A stretch of 64,000 nucleotides of DNA, taken from contig NZ_JABKKE010000009.1 of the NCBI RefSeq assembly GCF_013166575.1, positions 1 to 64,000 on the forward strand. Reading direction: 5' to 3'. Source of the stretch: Xylanibacter rodentium (GTDB lineage: Bacteria; Bacteroidota; Bacteroidia; Bacteroidales; Bacteroidaceae). The translations under genes and the position numbers were made by a program. The notes beneath the pieces are model-generated. The model did no database searches. It worked only from the letters and a program-made list of their open reading frames with translations, and was not told where the DNA came from. Positions 23,864 through 32,880 of this stretch are shown here, in pieces (positions within the stretch are counted from its first letter, which is position 1; each line of letters begins with the position of its first letter).

Positions 23864-24241
23864 ATGAGCAGCATAACGACAATTATACTCGCAATTATCG
23901 GCAGCAGCACCATAAGCGCGTCCCTGGGCGCGTGGTTAGGCTCCATATTGACCCGCGACAAGTACAAGGCTGAAATCGACGCACTGCGCGCCGAGGTGGC
24001 CGCCAAAATGTCAGCTGTGGAAAATTCGGAGCTGGACAACGTACGCAAAGCCAATCAAATGCTTGTGGAGACTGTCGTTGAGCCGCTCCAAAAGGAAATA
24101 ACAAGCCTACGCCGCAATGTTGATAAATTCCGCAAAGCTATTGAAAAAATCCCTGGCTGTCCTCATGCTAACGAGTGCCCTGTATCTCGTCAGCTGTGGG
24201 ACGACGAAGGTAACGACGACAACCGCCAGGGCGCAGTATGA
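23864..24241 (+). CDS. Membrane-anchored coiled-coil protein, holin/spanin candidate
   Basis: 125 residues: one N-terminal membrane helix (TIILAIIGSSTISASLGAWL) and then a long coiled coil (IDALRAEVAAKMSAVENSEL to SLRRNVDKFRKAI), ending in a Cys/His-containing acidic tail. It resembles DUF2730-type or i-spanin-like proteins of Mu-like phages. Its last 125 bases overlap the start of the next gene in another frame, as in Rz/Rz1 arrangements. It could be holin, antiholin or inner-membrane spanin. Confidence 0.7.
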   Translation: MSSITTIILAIIGSSTISASLGAWLGSILTRDKYKAEIDALRAEVAAKMSAVENSELDNVRKANQMLVETVVEPLQKEITSLRRNVDKFRKAIEKIPGCPHANECPVSRQLWDDEGNDDNRQGAV

Positions 24242-24746
24242 CCGCGCCGCTGAAAGCGTCGCCGACAGCATCGGAGCTGAAACAACCGCGACGCAGACAC
24301 GAATAAAGGCGCAGGTCGATAGTCTGTTGCAGGCTGCCTTACAGCAGACATTTGACCAAGAGAGTGAGGCCAGCGTTGAACAGACCCTGCACCTTTTACT
24401 ATTCGATACGACACAGCCAGCCGACACGGCCACAGGGCTGCCGCCTGTCAAAGCAGCTTTAACGCAGACCACAGCGACCAAGCGAAAGGACACGACCAGA
24501 AGCACGGCGCAGGCCGACATTAAAGCGGAGCTGACCAAGGAACAGACCGACAGCACGCAGACTGTTACCGACCGCACGGCACACGTGCAGACGGAACAGC
24601 AGACGACCGAGGCCGCCAGGACCGACACCACGGACAACGTAAAGACCCAGCGCAGCAGCTGGAAAGCCTGGGCGGTCATTATCCTGGCACTACTGCTTGC
24701 AGCAGCGGGCTGCGTCTTTTGTCTGCGTAGATATTACAAACATTAA
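24117..24746 (+). CDS. Lipoprotein with C-terminal membrane helix, candidate unimolecular spanin
   Basis: 209 residues. A type II signal peptide (LKKSLAVLMLTSALYLVSC, lipidated Cys about residue 27) is followed by a Thr/Gln/Ala-rich extended periplasmic region and a C-terminal transmembrane helix (AWAVIILALLLAAAGCVF) plus a basic end. Outer-membrane lipid anchor plus inner-membrane helix is the topology of u-spanins such as T1 gp11, which disrupt the outer membrane in the last lysis step. It starts inside the preceding gene. Confidence 0.7.
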   Translation: MLINSAKLLKKSLAVLMLTSALYLVSCGTTKVTTTTARAQYDRAAESVADSIGAETTATQTRIKAQVDSLLQAALQQTFDQESEASVEQTLHLLLFDTTQPADTATGLPPVKAALTQTTATKRKDTTRSTAQADIKAELTKEQTDSTQTVTDRTAHVQTEQQTTEAARTDTTDNVKTQRSSWKAWAVIILALLLAAAGCVFCLRRYYKH

Positions 24747-24757
24747 AAACAAAGAAA

Positions 24758-25936
24758 ATGAACTCTTTAGAAATCAAAAGACAGAACGGCAACGTCCCCA
24801 AAAGTCTGCCAGGCCAAGACCATGTGTCAGGCATGATTTTCTACGTAAACGAAGCCGACATCCCCGAAGACTTCAAAGCCGAAGCCGTGCAGGCCGTCAG
24901 CACCATAGACGCAGCCGAAGCGTTGGGTATCACGTCAGACGCAACGTCCTGGGCTGCCCGTGTCATGCACTACCAGCTGTCCGAGGTGTTCCGCATTAAC
25001 AACGGCATAACGCTGTATGTGGGTATTTTCACGAAGCCCGCCGCGCACACCTTTGCAGAGCTGGCCACCGTGCAGAACTACGCCGACGGCGCAATCCGTC
25101 AGTTCGGCATTTGGGACGGCCTTACAGAGCTGACAAAGGAGAACGTCACCCTGCTGCAATCGCAGGCCGACGCTTTAGACCTCAATAACGCCCCTGTATC
25201 GGTGGGCTACGCACCGAGCCTCAAAGGGGGCTACCAGGCACTCCCTACCGACATAGCAGGAGCCGCCCCGCGTGTGTCCGTTATCATCGCCCAGCCAGGC
25301 GGTACCAACGACACGGGCGCGCTGCTTTTCGCGGAGGCTACCAACAAGACGACCAAGAACGCCGTCAGCTGCATAGGCGTGTGGCTGGGGCATGTGTCTG
25401 CGGCGGCAGTTCACGAAAGCATTTCATGGGTTAAGAAATTCCCGTCTGGCATTTCCCTGCCCGCCTTTAGTGACGGCACCCTGGTGCGTTCAGTGGACAA
25501 GGCATGGCTGGAGAAATTGGACACAGCGCGCTATTTGTTCCTGACCCCCATTGTGGGCGTGTCGGGCAGCTATTGGAACGACAGCCATAACATGGACGCG
25601 GCCATTAGCGACTACAACGCCATAGAGCTGGTGCGCACCATGGACAAGGCGTGCCGTGGCATACGCACTTACTTGACCCCAGAGCTGGGCGGTAACGTGT
25701 ATATAGACGCAAACACGGGCAAGCTCCAGAGCTACACCGTGGCTTATCTGGAGACCGTGGCCAACAAAGCCCTCGAGGACATGGAGAAAGCAGGCGAGCT
25801 TTCAGGCTATGAGGCTAAAATCGACCCTGAGCAGGACGTTTTGAGCACCAGCACCGTAGAGGTGGTAATCAAGAACGTGCCCGTGGGTGTTATCCGCAAA
25901 ATGAAAGTAAAAATCGGTTACGTAAAATCACTGTAA
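24758..25936 (+). CDS. Tail sheath protein (DUF2586 type)
   Basis: 392 residues. The pattern SGMIFYVNEADIPEDF at the N-terminus, RVSVIIAQPGGTNDTGALLF, FLTPIVGVSGSYWNDSHN and YLTPELGGNVYIDANTGKL is that of DUF2586 sheath proteins in contractile tails. It polymerises around the tail tube and contracts at infection. The tube gene follows immediately (1-bp gap), as expected. Confidence 0.9.
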   Translation: MNSLEIKRQNGNVPKSLPGQDHVSGMIFYVNEADIPEDFKAEAVQAVSTIDAAEALGITSDATSWAARVMHYQLSEVFRINNGITLYVGIFTKPAAHTFAELATVQNYADGAIRQFGIWDGLTELTKENVTLLQSQADALDLNNAPVSVGYAPSLKGGYQALPTDIAGAAPRVSVIIAQPGGTNDTGALLFAEATNKTTKNAVSCIGVWLGHVSAAAVHESISWVKKFPSGISLPAFSDGTLVRSVDKAWLEKLDTARYLFLTPIVGVSGSYWNDSHNMDAAISDYNAIELVRTMDKACRGIRTYLTPELGGNVYIDANTGKLQSYTVAYLETVANKALEDMEKAGELSGYEAKIDPEQDVLSTSTVEVVIKNVPVGVIRKMKVKIGYVKSL

Positions 25937-25937
25937 T

Positions 25938-26372
25938 ATGGTAGGAAACAACGGCGTGCCATTCATCAATGGCAAATTATATGATTGGGCAGACATCGTG
26001 CTCGTCATAGCAGGTGTGCCCGTTACAGGCATTACGGGCATCGAATACAAGGACGATCAGGACATCGTAACAAAGTACGGCGCAGGCCGCTACCCTGTCG
26101 GCTACGCGAAGGGGCGCATTACTGCGACGGGCAAAATTACACTGTACCAGGAAGAGGTCGAGGCAATCCAGCGGCAGAGCCTTACGGGCAGGCTTCAAGA
26201 CATCGCGCCTTTTGACATCATCGTCAACTATCTGCCCGACACGGGCATCGTATCAACCGACAAGCTGCGCAATGTCATTTTCAAGAACAACGGGCGCGGC
26301 TGGAAAGAGGGCGACACAGGCCAGGAGGTGGAAATCGACCTCGTAATGTCGCATATCGAGTGGAACAAATAA
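25938..26372 (+). CDS. Tail tube protein
   Basis: 144 residues, beta-rich: YDWADIVLVIAGVPVTGITG, GRYPVGYAKGRITATGKITL and VEIDLVMSHIEW at the C-terminus fit the tail tube family (Mu gpM type). It forms the inner tube surrounded by the sheath. Strict order sheath, tube, chaperone, tape measure supports the call. Confidence 0.85.
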   Translation: MVGNNGVPFINGKLYDWADIVLVIAGVPVTGITGIEYKDDQDIVTKYGAGRYPVGYAKGRITATGKITLYQEEVEAIQRQSLTGRLQDIAPFDIIVNYLPDTGIVSTDKLRNVIFKNNGRGWKEGDTGQEVEIDLVMSHIEWNK

Positions 26373-26461
26373 GCGCGGGTGGTGGGCGGCCATAGTGCCG
26401 ACCCACCGCCAACGTAAAGCAGTTTTAAGACACATTAAAAACCCATTAAAGACCCATTAAA

Positions 26462-27033
26462 ATGAATACAGACACCAAGGCTGCACAGGCAGAAAAGCAC
26501 ACCTACGACGGAGGTGTAACACAGGAAACCATTAACAAGTGGAAAGCCCAGCACAGAAAGGTTACGCGCATCGACGTAGAGGACGACGGCGACCTGCATG
26601 TGGGCTATTTCAAACGTCCGAGCATGGAGACCATGGCGGCGGTCAATAAGCTGGCAAAATCAGACGAAATGCGAAGCGCGCAGACGCTCTTCGACGGTTG
26701 CTGGTTGGGCGGCAGTGAAGACCTGCGCCATGACGCTGTGCTCTTTACTGCATGTATGGGGCAGCTCAATGTGGCGTTTGCCTCTGTATCTGCAAGCCTA
26801 AAAAACTTGTAGAGGCGCACCAGCTCAACGCACAGGACGACGTGGAGGACAAACCCGAGGACGGCTTTCTGAAAGCCTGCGCCCTCATCAGGTCAAACCT
26901 GCACATCGACCCGACCGCTGGGAGTGCCGAGGACTTCGCAGCATATTATGCGCAGGCCGTATGGCTGGAAAATTGGAGGCTGAAACGGCAGGCCGAAATG
27001 ATAGCCGCACTTTTTACACCAAAAGACAAATAA
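26462..27033 (+). CDS. Tail assembly chaperone, G and G-T pair through programmed -1 frameshift
   Basis: The zero frame (26462-26812) codes 116 residues ending in ASLKNL. The -1 frame from the slippery site to 27033 adds about 76 residues (KLVEAHQLNAQ onward to FTPKDK). A perfect A AAA AAC heptamer in the correct phase lies 12 bases before the zero-frame stop. Lambda G/G-T and Mu gp41/42 use the same device to set the ratio of two chaperones that wrap the tape measure, whose gene follows. Confidence 0.88.
26800..26806 (+). promoter_or_regulatory. Ribosomal slippery heptamer A AAA AAC
   Basis: Zero-frame codons are CTA AAA AAC TTG TAG. Slippage by -1 gives AAA AAA CTT GTA GAG, entering the second chaperone frame. 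A_AAA_AAC is one of the strongest bacterial slippery sequences. Confidence 0.9.
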
Positions 27034-27051
27034 ACAAGTAACACAGCAACC

Positions 27052-29217
27052 ATGCAGGCGTTTAATTATCAGTTTAACGTAAACGGCGACTTTACTTCCA
27101 AAATGTCGCAAATGAACGAGGCGGTCGGCGAGTTTTCCGCAAAGGTGGAGAACGCGCAGGGCTGGGTCGTGAGCATGGCGCAGAAAATGGCGGCCTTTGA
27201 GCTGGCCAGCGGCTACGTGGAACGCCTGGCGAGCACCTTTGAGGGGCTGGCAAGCAGCGGCGTAAAGCTGGACAGCCAAATGCACGACCTTTCAGCTGTG
27301 GCAGGTGTTACAGGCGACTCGCTCAAAGAAATAGAGGGCTACGCCCGCCAGAGTGCAAAAGCCTTTGGCACGGACGCGTCCGTGGCCGTGGAGGGCTACA
27401 AACTGCTGCTGTCGCAGCTGACCCCAGAGCTGGGCAAATGCCCCGAAGCTCTGCAAGCCATGGGCAACAGCATACAGATAACAAGCAAACTTATGGGCGG
27501 CGACGGCGTGGCCGCCGCGCAGGTGCTGACCACCGCCATGAACCAATACGGCGTAAGCCTGGACGACCCCATAGCAGCCAGCAAGACCATGGCCGACATG
27601 ATGAACACCATGGCCGCCGCTGGTCAGGCTGGTAGTGCTGAGCTGCCCGCAATCAAGGCCGCCCTGGAGCAGTGCGGTATGGCCGCCAAGGCTGCCAACG
27701 TCAGCTTTGAAGAAACGAACGCGGCCATCCAGGTGCTGGACAAAGCGGGCAAAAAAGGCAGTGAGGGCGGTGTGGCTCTGCGCAACACCATGGCTATACT
27801 GTCGCAAGGCAGATTTTTGCCGAAAGACACCCGCGAGGAGCTGGAGGCTGCGGGCATCGACGTGCTGGCTTTAGGCGACAAGAACAAGACCCTGAAGGAA
27901 CGCCTGGAAATGCTCAAGCCCGTGCTTAATGACAGCGCGCTATTTAGCAAGCTGTTCGGCATGGAGAACGCCAACGCCGCCCGCGCCCTGGTGCAGGGCA
28001 CCGACCAGCTGGCAGCCTTTACCGAGCAGGTAACGGGCACCAGCAGCGCGGAGGAACAGGCGGCCATTATCATGGACAGCTACGCCGAAAAGCAGGCGCG
28101 CATAAACCAGCAAATCGAGGACGTGAAAATTAGCCTTTTCCAGGCTACGGGCGGCGCGACCATGTGGGCGGGTGCCCTGTCTTCCGTTCTGGTGCCTGTG
28201 GCGCAGCTCATGCCCCTGTTTTCAGGTCTGGGCAGTCTTATGACCTGGATAAAGGGCATACAGTGGGCGAACATGTGGGGCAACATTCGCGGCTACATGT
28301 ACGCCGCCCGCATACAGGCTGCCTTAATGAACAGGGAGCTTGTGACGGGTCAGTTTGTCAGCAACGGGTTTATGATAAACATCACCCGCGCCACGCTGGC
28401 AGTGCTGCGCTTTGCCACGGTGGGCATCTTTGAGGGGCTTAAAGCCCTGGGCGCGTTCCTGCTGTCATTGGTTACGACGGGCACCGCATCGACCACTTTT
28501 GCGGGCATAGCCTCTACGGCTTTCGGCGCGTTCAAAATGGCGGCAGTTACTGCCTGCCGTGCCGTAAGCGTGGCCATTATGAACATACCCATCATCGGCT
28601 GGATAGCTGCGGCCATAGCCGCGCTGGTGGCTGTGGGTGTGTACTTCTGGAACACGTCGGCCAAGTTCCGCGCTGTCCTGAAGGGAACGTGGGCATCATT
28701 TAAGGCCATGTTTACAGGCATCGCAGAGCTGGCCAAACAGGTGTTTGGAGCCATAGGCGACCTGCTGAAAGCGTGCTTTCATCTGGACGGGGCGGGCATC
28801 AGTGCAGCCCTGAACAAGTTAAAGGCGGGCTTTTCGGACTACGGCAAGCAGATAGGCTCCGCCTTTAAGACGGCCTACGACGAGGAAATGGCCGCCAGCG
28901 CAAAGGAGCAGGAGGTCAAAAAGAAAAAGGAGCAGAAGCCGACACAGGCGGCCATACCAGGCATCCCAGAAACGCCGCAGGTGCCGACCATACAAAGCCC
29001 GACAGCTGGAGCCACCGACGTAACGGGCGGCAAGACCAGCACCAAGAGCGCGGGCAGCACAGGTGCCGACAAGATAAGAAACATAACTGTGAATATCGAG
29101 CGGCTGGTGGATAAGTTCGAGGTGCACACGGCCACTTTAACCGAAAGCGCGGAAAGGGTTAAAGAGACTGTAACCGAGGTTTTGCTTTCCGCGCTTAACG
29201 ACACGCAATTAGCATAA
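27052..29217 (+). CDS. Tail tape measure protein
   Basis: 721 residues. The N-terminal half has the TP901-type tape-measure pattern (KLDSQMHDLSAVAGVTGDSL, QAMGNSIQITSKLMGGDGVA, LAALDKAGKKGSEGGVALRN-like region); the middle contains four to five hydrophobic helices (LRFATVGIFEGLKALGAFLL, IMNIPIIGWIAAAIAALVAV) expected to enter the host membrane; the C-terminus is basic and then coiled. It sets tail length. It lies after the chaperone pair. Confidence 0.92.
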   Translation: MQAFNYQFNVNGDFTSKMSQMNEAVGEFSAKVENAQGWVVSMAQKMAAFELASGYVERLASTFEGLASSGVKLDSQMHDLSAVAGVTGDSLKEIEGYARQSAKAFGTDASVAVEGYKLLLSQLTPELGKCPEALQAMGNSIQITSKLMGGDGVAAAQVLTTAMNQYGVSLDDPIAASKTMADMMNTMAAAGQAGSAELPAIKAALEQCGMAAKAANVSFEETNAAIQVLDKAGKKGSEGGVALRNTMAILSQGRFLPKDTREELEAAGIDVLALGDKNKTLKERLEMLKPVLNDSALFSKLFGMENANAARALVQGTDQLAAFTEQVTGTSSAEEQAAIIMDSYAEKQARINQQIEDVKISLFQATGGATMWAGALSSVLVPVAQLMPLFSGLGSLMTWIKGIQWANMWGNIRGYMYAARIQAALMNRELVTGQFVSNGFMINITRATLAVLRFATVGIFEGLKALGAFLLSLVTTGTASTTFAGIASTAFGAFKMAAVTACRAVSVAIMNIPIIGWIAAAIAALVAVGVYFWNTSAKFRAVLKGTWASFKAMFTGIAELAKQVFGAIGDLLKACFHLDGAGISAALNKLKAGFSDYGKQIGSAFKTAYDEEMAASAKEQEVKKKKEQKPTQAAIPGIPETPQVPTIQSPTAGATDVTGGKTSTKSAGSTGADKIRNITVNIERLVDKFEVHTATLTESAERVKETVTEVLLSALNDTQLA

Positions 29218-29218
29218 T

Positions 29219-29830
29219 ATGTTACCGCTTAATTTCAACTTTGTAAGCGTCGCAGCCATAGGCGCAGCGCATCAGCTCAAGGGCGCGCTGTACCGCTTTA
29301 AGCCTGCCCGTACCGCCGCCCCACCAAATTGGGACAACAACGGCGCGACCATGCAGGCCAAGGAGATAGCGGCACCCATGACCGACCCGTCTTTCTGGGC
29401 TGACCGTTACGCGCTCTGTACGCTCTATTTCCGCAAGGAGAACGGCGAACAGCTGGAGATGAACGACGCGGTCGTGTCAGTAAGCCGAAAAAAGAACATA
29501 GTAACCACCCAGCTGGTGGGCATGGACGGCACGGTAAAAGAGTATGTGAACGCAGACGACTACACCGTTAAAATTGCCGTGGGCGTGCAGGCCGTAAAGG
29601 ACGGCGTATTTGTGGACGAGTACCCCACCGAGGGCATCAAGGAGCTGCGGGCGTTCTTTGACCTGAACGAGCCCATCCTGGTAAATTCTGCCTTTCTGGA
29701 GATTTTCGACATAGACAGGCTGGTAATAACCGACTTTGCAGTGGCGCAGGCCACGGAAAGCAACTACCAGCCCATTACGCTGTCGGCTCTGTCAGATACG
29801 GAATATAATGTTTACAGCACCGAGTATTAA
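29219..29830 (+). CDS. DUF6046-like tail protein
   Basis: 203 residues starting one base after the tape measure stop. A mixed beta protein: VSVSRKKNIVTTQLVGMDGT, VKEYVNADDYTVKIAVGV and FLEIFDIDRLVITDFAVAQA match a Bacteroidales baseplate-associated family in the slot of Mu gpN. It probably joins tube to hub. Function inferred from order. Confidence 0.7.
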   Translation: MLPLNFNFVSVAAIGAAHQLKGALYRFKPARTAAPPNWDNNGATMQAKEIAAPMTDPSFWADRYALCTLYFRKENGEQLEMNDAVVSVSRKKNIVTTQLVGMDGTVKEYVNADDYTVKIAVGVQAVKDGVFVDEYPTEGIKELRAFFDLNEPILVNSAFLEIFDIDRLVITDFAVAQATESNYQPITLSALSDTEYNVYSTEY

Positions 29831-29851
29831 CACCTATTAAATGCCTGTTAA

Positions 29852-30805
29852 ATGTACGTATTAAGCGCAAAAATAGAGATACAGGGCGACAAGTCGTGGC
29901 AGGTGCCTTTCGTGTCTTCGGTGGAAATCACCAGGGACACCGAGAAGCTCACGGACGAGTGCAAAGTAACCTTACCGAAACGCATAAAGTGGGACGGTGA
30001 GGCGCAAATCCCTGTGAAGCGCGGCGACAGCATCAAGGTGTGGACGGGCTACGGCGAGGACATGGAGCTGGCCTTTGCTGGGTATGTGCGCAGCGTGGGC
30101 ATTAAAACGCCCATAGTGCTGACCTGCGAGGACGAAATGTTTAAGCTCAAACAAATGGCCTGCACCAAAAAGGCATATAAAAACGTGAACCTGGGAACGC
30201 TGCTGAAAGACCAGGGGCTCGAAAATGTTAAGGTGTTCGGTGAGCAGAACCTGGGGCAGTTCCGCGTTACGGACGACACGGTGGCCGCCCTGTTGGGCAG
30301 GCTCCAAGACAGTGGCATCCGCAGCTTTTACCGCTATGAGGACGGCACGCCCGTACTTTACTGCGGGGTGCTTTTCGAGCGCGACACACAGCCCAGCCAG
30401 GTGTTTGCCACGGGGGTGAACATCATAAGCGACAGCAGCCTCGAGCAGCAGCTGGCTGCAAACATACGCCTGTGCATTAAAGCCGTCAGCATCATGCCCG
30501 ACAACAAAAAAATAAAAGTGGAGGTGGGCGACAAGGACGGCGAGAAGCGGACGATCCATACGTACAACAAGACGGAAAGCGAGCTAAAGGCATGGGCAGA
30601 GCAGGAAATAAAACGCCTAAAGGTGGACGGCCTTACAGGCAGCTTTACCACATTCGGCTACCGTCTGGTCGATAAGCTGGACGCTATCGGCATAAAGATA
30701 GACGGCAACAAAATGGGCGTATATCAAGTAAAGAAAAACGTAATAAAGTACGGCACGGGCGGCTATCGTCAGGAAATAACGCTCGGCCTAAGAGTAGCGA
30801 AATAA
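29852..30805 (+). CDS. Baseplate hub protein (gpD / Mu gpP-44 type)
   Basis: 317 residues. LKQMACTKKAYKNVNLGTLL, YRYEDGTPVLYCGVLFER and a C-terminal YGTGGYRQEITLGLRV fit late-control-D type hub proteins of contractile tails. The hub closes the tube and holds the spike. It shares one base with the next gene (TAATG-type coupling at 30805). Confidence 0.8.
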   Translation: MYVLSAKIEIQGDKSWQVPFVSSVEITRDTEKLTDECKVTLPKRIKWDGEAQIPVKRGDSIKVWTGYGEDMELAFAGYVRSVGIKTPIVLTCEDEMFKLKQMACTKKAYKNVNLGTLLKDQGLENVKVFGEQNLGQFRVTDDTVAALLGRLQDSGIRSFYRYEDGTPVLYCGVLFERDTQPSQVFATGVNIISDSSLEQQLAANIRLCIKAVSIMPDNKKIKVEVGDKDGEKRTIHTYNKTESELKAWAEQEIKRLKVDGLTGSFTTFGYRLVDKLDAIGIKIDGNKMGVYQVKKNVIKYGTGGYRQEITLGLRVAK

Positions 30806-31413
30806 TGAGCGGACTAAAACACATAATACGGCAGCTTGCCACCGAGGGAGAAAGTGCCAGCATCATGGTGGGCACTGTGTCCGCTGTGGACACGGAAGCC
30901 CGCACGGTGGACGTGGAGCCTATCAACGAGGACGCGCCTGTGCTGGGCGTGAACCTGCAAGCCAACCAGGCGGCGAAGCTGGGCGTGGTGCTTTTCCCCC
31001 GCGTCGGCAGCTATGTGGCTGTGGCCATGCTGTCGGGCTATTCCGCTGGCGTGGTGGTGCTGACCGAGGACGTGGAAAGCATCGAGGTGAACATCAACGA
31101 CGGCACAAAGCTGACCATAACAGAGGGCGGCATCAGCCTGAACGTGAAAGACAGCATAACGCTGGACATCGACGACAGCTCGGCAGCTTTCAACGGCGGC
31201 AAGCTGGGCGGCCTTATCAACGTGGCCGACCTGACCAGCCACCTGAACACAATAGAAAAGGACATTAACAACCTTAAAACGGTCTTTTCCTCATGGGTGC
31301 CAGCACCGCAGGACGGTGGCGCAGCCCTCAAGGGTGCCGTATCATCGTGGGCGGGTCAGCAGCTGGCCTTATCCCAGCGCAGCGACTATGAGGACGACAA
31401 AGTAAAGCATTAA
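30805..31413 (+). CDS. Baseplate spike/assembly protein (gpV, Mu gp45 type)
   Basis: 202 residues. The N-terminal OB-like domain (ASIMVGTVSAVDTEARTVDV, LFPRVGSYVAVAMLSGY) is followed by a beta-repeat (KLTITEGGISLNVKDSITLD, IDDSSAAFNGGKLGGLIN) typical of trimeric membrane-piercing spikes, then a coiled region. It forms the tail tip that pierces the outer membrane. Confidence 0.85.
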   Translation: MSGLKHIIRQLATEGESASIMVGTVSAVDTEARTVDVEPINEDAPVLGVNLQANQAAKLGVVLFPRVGSYVAVAMLSGYSAGVVVLTEDVESIEVNINDGTKLTITEGGISLNVKDSITLDIDDSSAAFNGGKLGGLINVADLTSHLNTIEKDINNLKTVFSSWVPAPQDGGAALKGAVSSWAGQQLALSQRSDYEDDKVKH

Positions 31414-31417
31414 GGCA

Positions 31418-31699
31418 ATGAACGGACTAATAACAGACACCAACACGGGCGACCTGCTTATCGGCAGGGGCAAACAGGCCGAAATTACAGGCTGCGAGGC
31501 GCAGGTCTGTGAAAGCGTGCTGCTGGCCATGCGCGGCGAGTTCAAAGAATTTCCGCTGCTGGGTGCCGAGGTGCGCCAGCAGTTGGGCGGCTGTGTCGAC
31601 CCGTTCTGGCCGCAGGAAACAAAAAAAATGCTCCGAGCCTGTAAGGTGGCCGCCGAAACGGTCAGACTGAACGAGGACGGAACCTTAACAATAGAGTAA
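31418..31699 (+). CDS. Baseplate wedge protein (gp25/Mu gp46-like)
   Basis: 93 residues. LLIGRGKQAEITGCEAQVCE and GEFKEFPLLGAEVRQQLGG match the gp46/gp25-like wedge family, which sits between the spike and the gpJ-like protein. In contractile phages gp25 starts sheath assembly. The next gene begins directly after its stop. Confidence 0.75.
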   Translation: MNGLITDTNTGDLLIGRGKQAEITGCEAQVCESVLLAMRGEFKEFPLLGAEVRQQLGGCVDPFWPQETKKMLRACKVAAETVRLNEDGTLTIE

Positions 31700-32221
31700 A
31701 TGAAAGTAACGGTAAAAGACAGGCAGAGCCTTTTTGACGTGGCCATCCAGGTGCTGGGCAGTGCCGAGGGCGTGTTCGCCCTGTCAGAGCGCAACGGGTT
31801 GAGCATTACCGACCGCCTGACGGACGGCCAGGAGCTTGAGTATGACCTGGGCGACATCGTGGACAGCCGCACGGCGGAGCTGGTGGCGGCGCGTGGCATC
31901 TGTCCTGCTACCGAGATACCGAGCACAGACGAGCGGGCACTGCTGCTGCGTGTGCGCTCTATCCACGCGCCGAACATCTTACCACCGCCGCCGCTTGTGC
32001 GCCCTGGCATCATTACGACCATAGGCACCATGTACGACAGCGGCGTAACGACACAGCAGCCTAAAGCCATGGGAGTGGCGGCAGAACCCGAGGAGAACGT
32101 ATTAAACGACGTACTGAACGAGGCCAAGAAAGCCGCCGCAAGCAATGAGCCGCCACCGAACAAGAGCGGCCAGGCTGTAACAAGCATATTTAGTAATGAA
32201 TTTAACGACAGTTTCGCATAA
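31700..32221 (+). CDS. LysM-like tail protein
   Basis: 173 residues. The N-terminal 60 residues (VKDRQSLFDVAIQVLGSAEG, ERNGLSITDRLTDGQELEY) look like a LysM domain in the arrangement of tail LysM proteins; the remainder is disordered, Pro-rich (LPPPPLVRP) and ends in a helix. A peptidoglycan or baseplate-linker role is likely. Overlaps the next start by one base. Confidence 0.65.
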   Translation: MKVTVKDRQSLFDVAIQVLGSAEGVFALSERNGLSITDRLTDGQELEYDLGDIVDSRTAELVAARGICPATEIPSTDERALLLRVRSIHAPNILPPPPLVRPGIITTIGTMYDSGVTTQQPKAMGVAAEPEENVLNDVLNEAKKAAASNEPPPNKSGQAVTSIFSNEFNDSFA

Positions 32222-32880
32222 TGGAAATTACAAACATCACGCTCAAAGACTTTGACAGGCTGACGCTCCAGGAACGGGCGGCAGCTATCCGCGACGCAGT
32301 GGCAAACAAGGCCGTAACGCCCCACATGGTGGGCGCGCTCTTTGCCGACCTAATAGACACCTGCGGCGACATTCGCACGGCTTTGCAGCTCTTTCTCAAC
32401 ACCAACGTGCCCGAAATTACGCAGGACATCGACAAACGTCTGGCAGGTGCTGACGAAGCGGCCACAGCTGCAACAGTGGCAGCCCAGCGTGCTGAAGCTA
32501 CCCGTCTGCTGGTGGAAGAACTGACGGCCACCCTGCAAGCAGAGGCAAGCACCAAGCCCGCCCCCAAACAGGTGGTAATAGACTACTGCCCGACGGAGGT
32601 AACGCTGGCCGAGGGTGTGCACCCGCAAATTAAAGCGCGTGCCGTGCCTGGCTATGGTGAGGGCGGCGTGCTTTTCATCGCAGACAACCGCGCCTTAATG
32701 ATAACTCCCGACGGCATCATCACGCCGACAGCAGCAGGCACCACCGTGGTGAACGCTGCCTCGGTCTATAAATCGACTGTTTACAAGCAGCTGACCATAG
32801 CCGTGGTGCCGCCGCGCATACGCACCACATCATCAGGCACCATGCGCCTGGACGCAAACGGAAATATAAGACTGACATAA
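32221..32880 (+). CDS. Tail/fibre protein with Ig-like C-terminus
   Basis: 219 residues. The helical N-terminal half ends in an Ala-rich coil (GADEAATAATVAAQRAEATR); the C-terminal half is a beta domain (VTLAEGVHPQIKARAVPGYG, ALMITPDGIITPTAAGTTVV) ending TMRLDANGNIRLT. The same end occurs in the next protein (TMRLDAQGNIRLT), showing a duplicated terminal module. It probably belongs to the fibre/adhesion apparatus. Confidence 0.7.
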   Translation: MEITNITLKDFDRLTLQERAAAIRDAVANKAVTPHMVGALFADLIDTCGDIRTALQLFLNTNVPEITQDIDKRLAGADEAATAATVAAQRAEATRLLVEELTATLQAEASTKPAPKQVVIDYCPTEVTLAEGVHPQIKARAVPGYGEGGVLFIADNRALMITPDGIITPTAAGTTVVNAASVYKSTVYKQLTIAVVPPRIRTTSSGTMRLDANGNIRLT

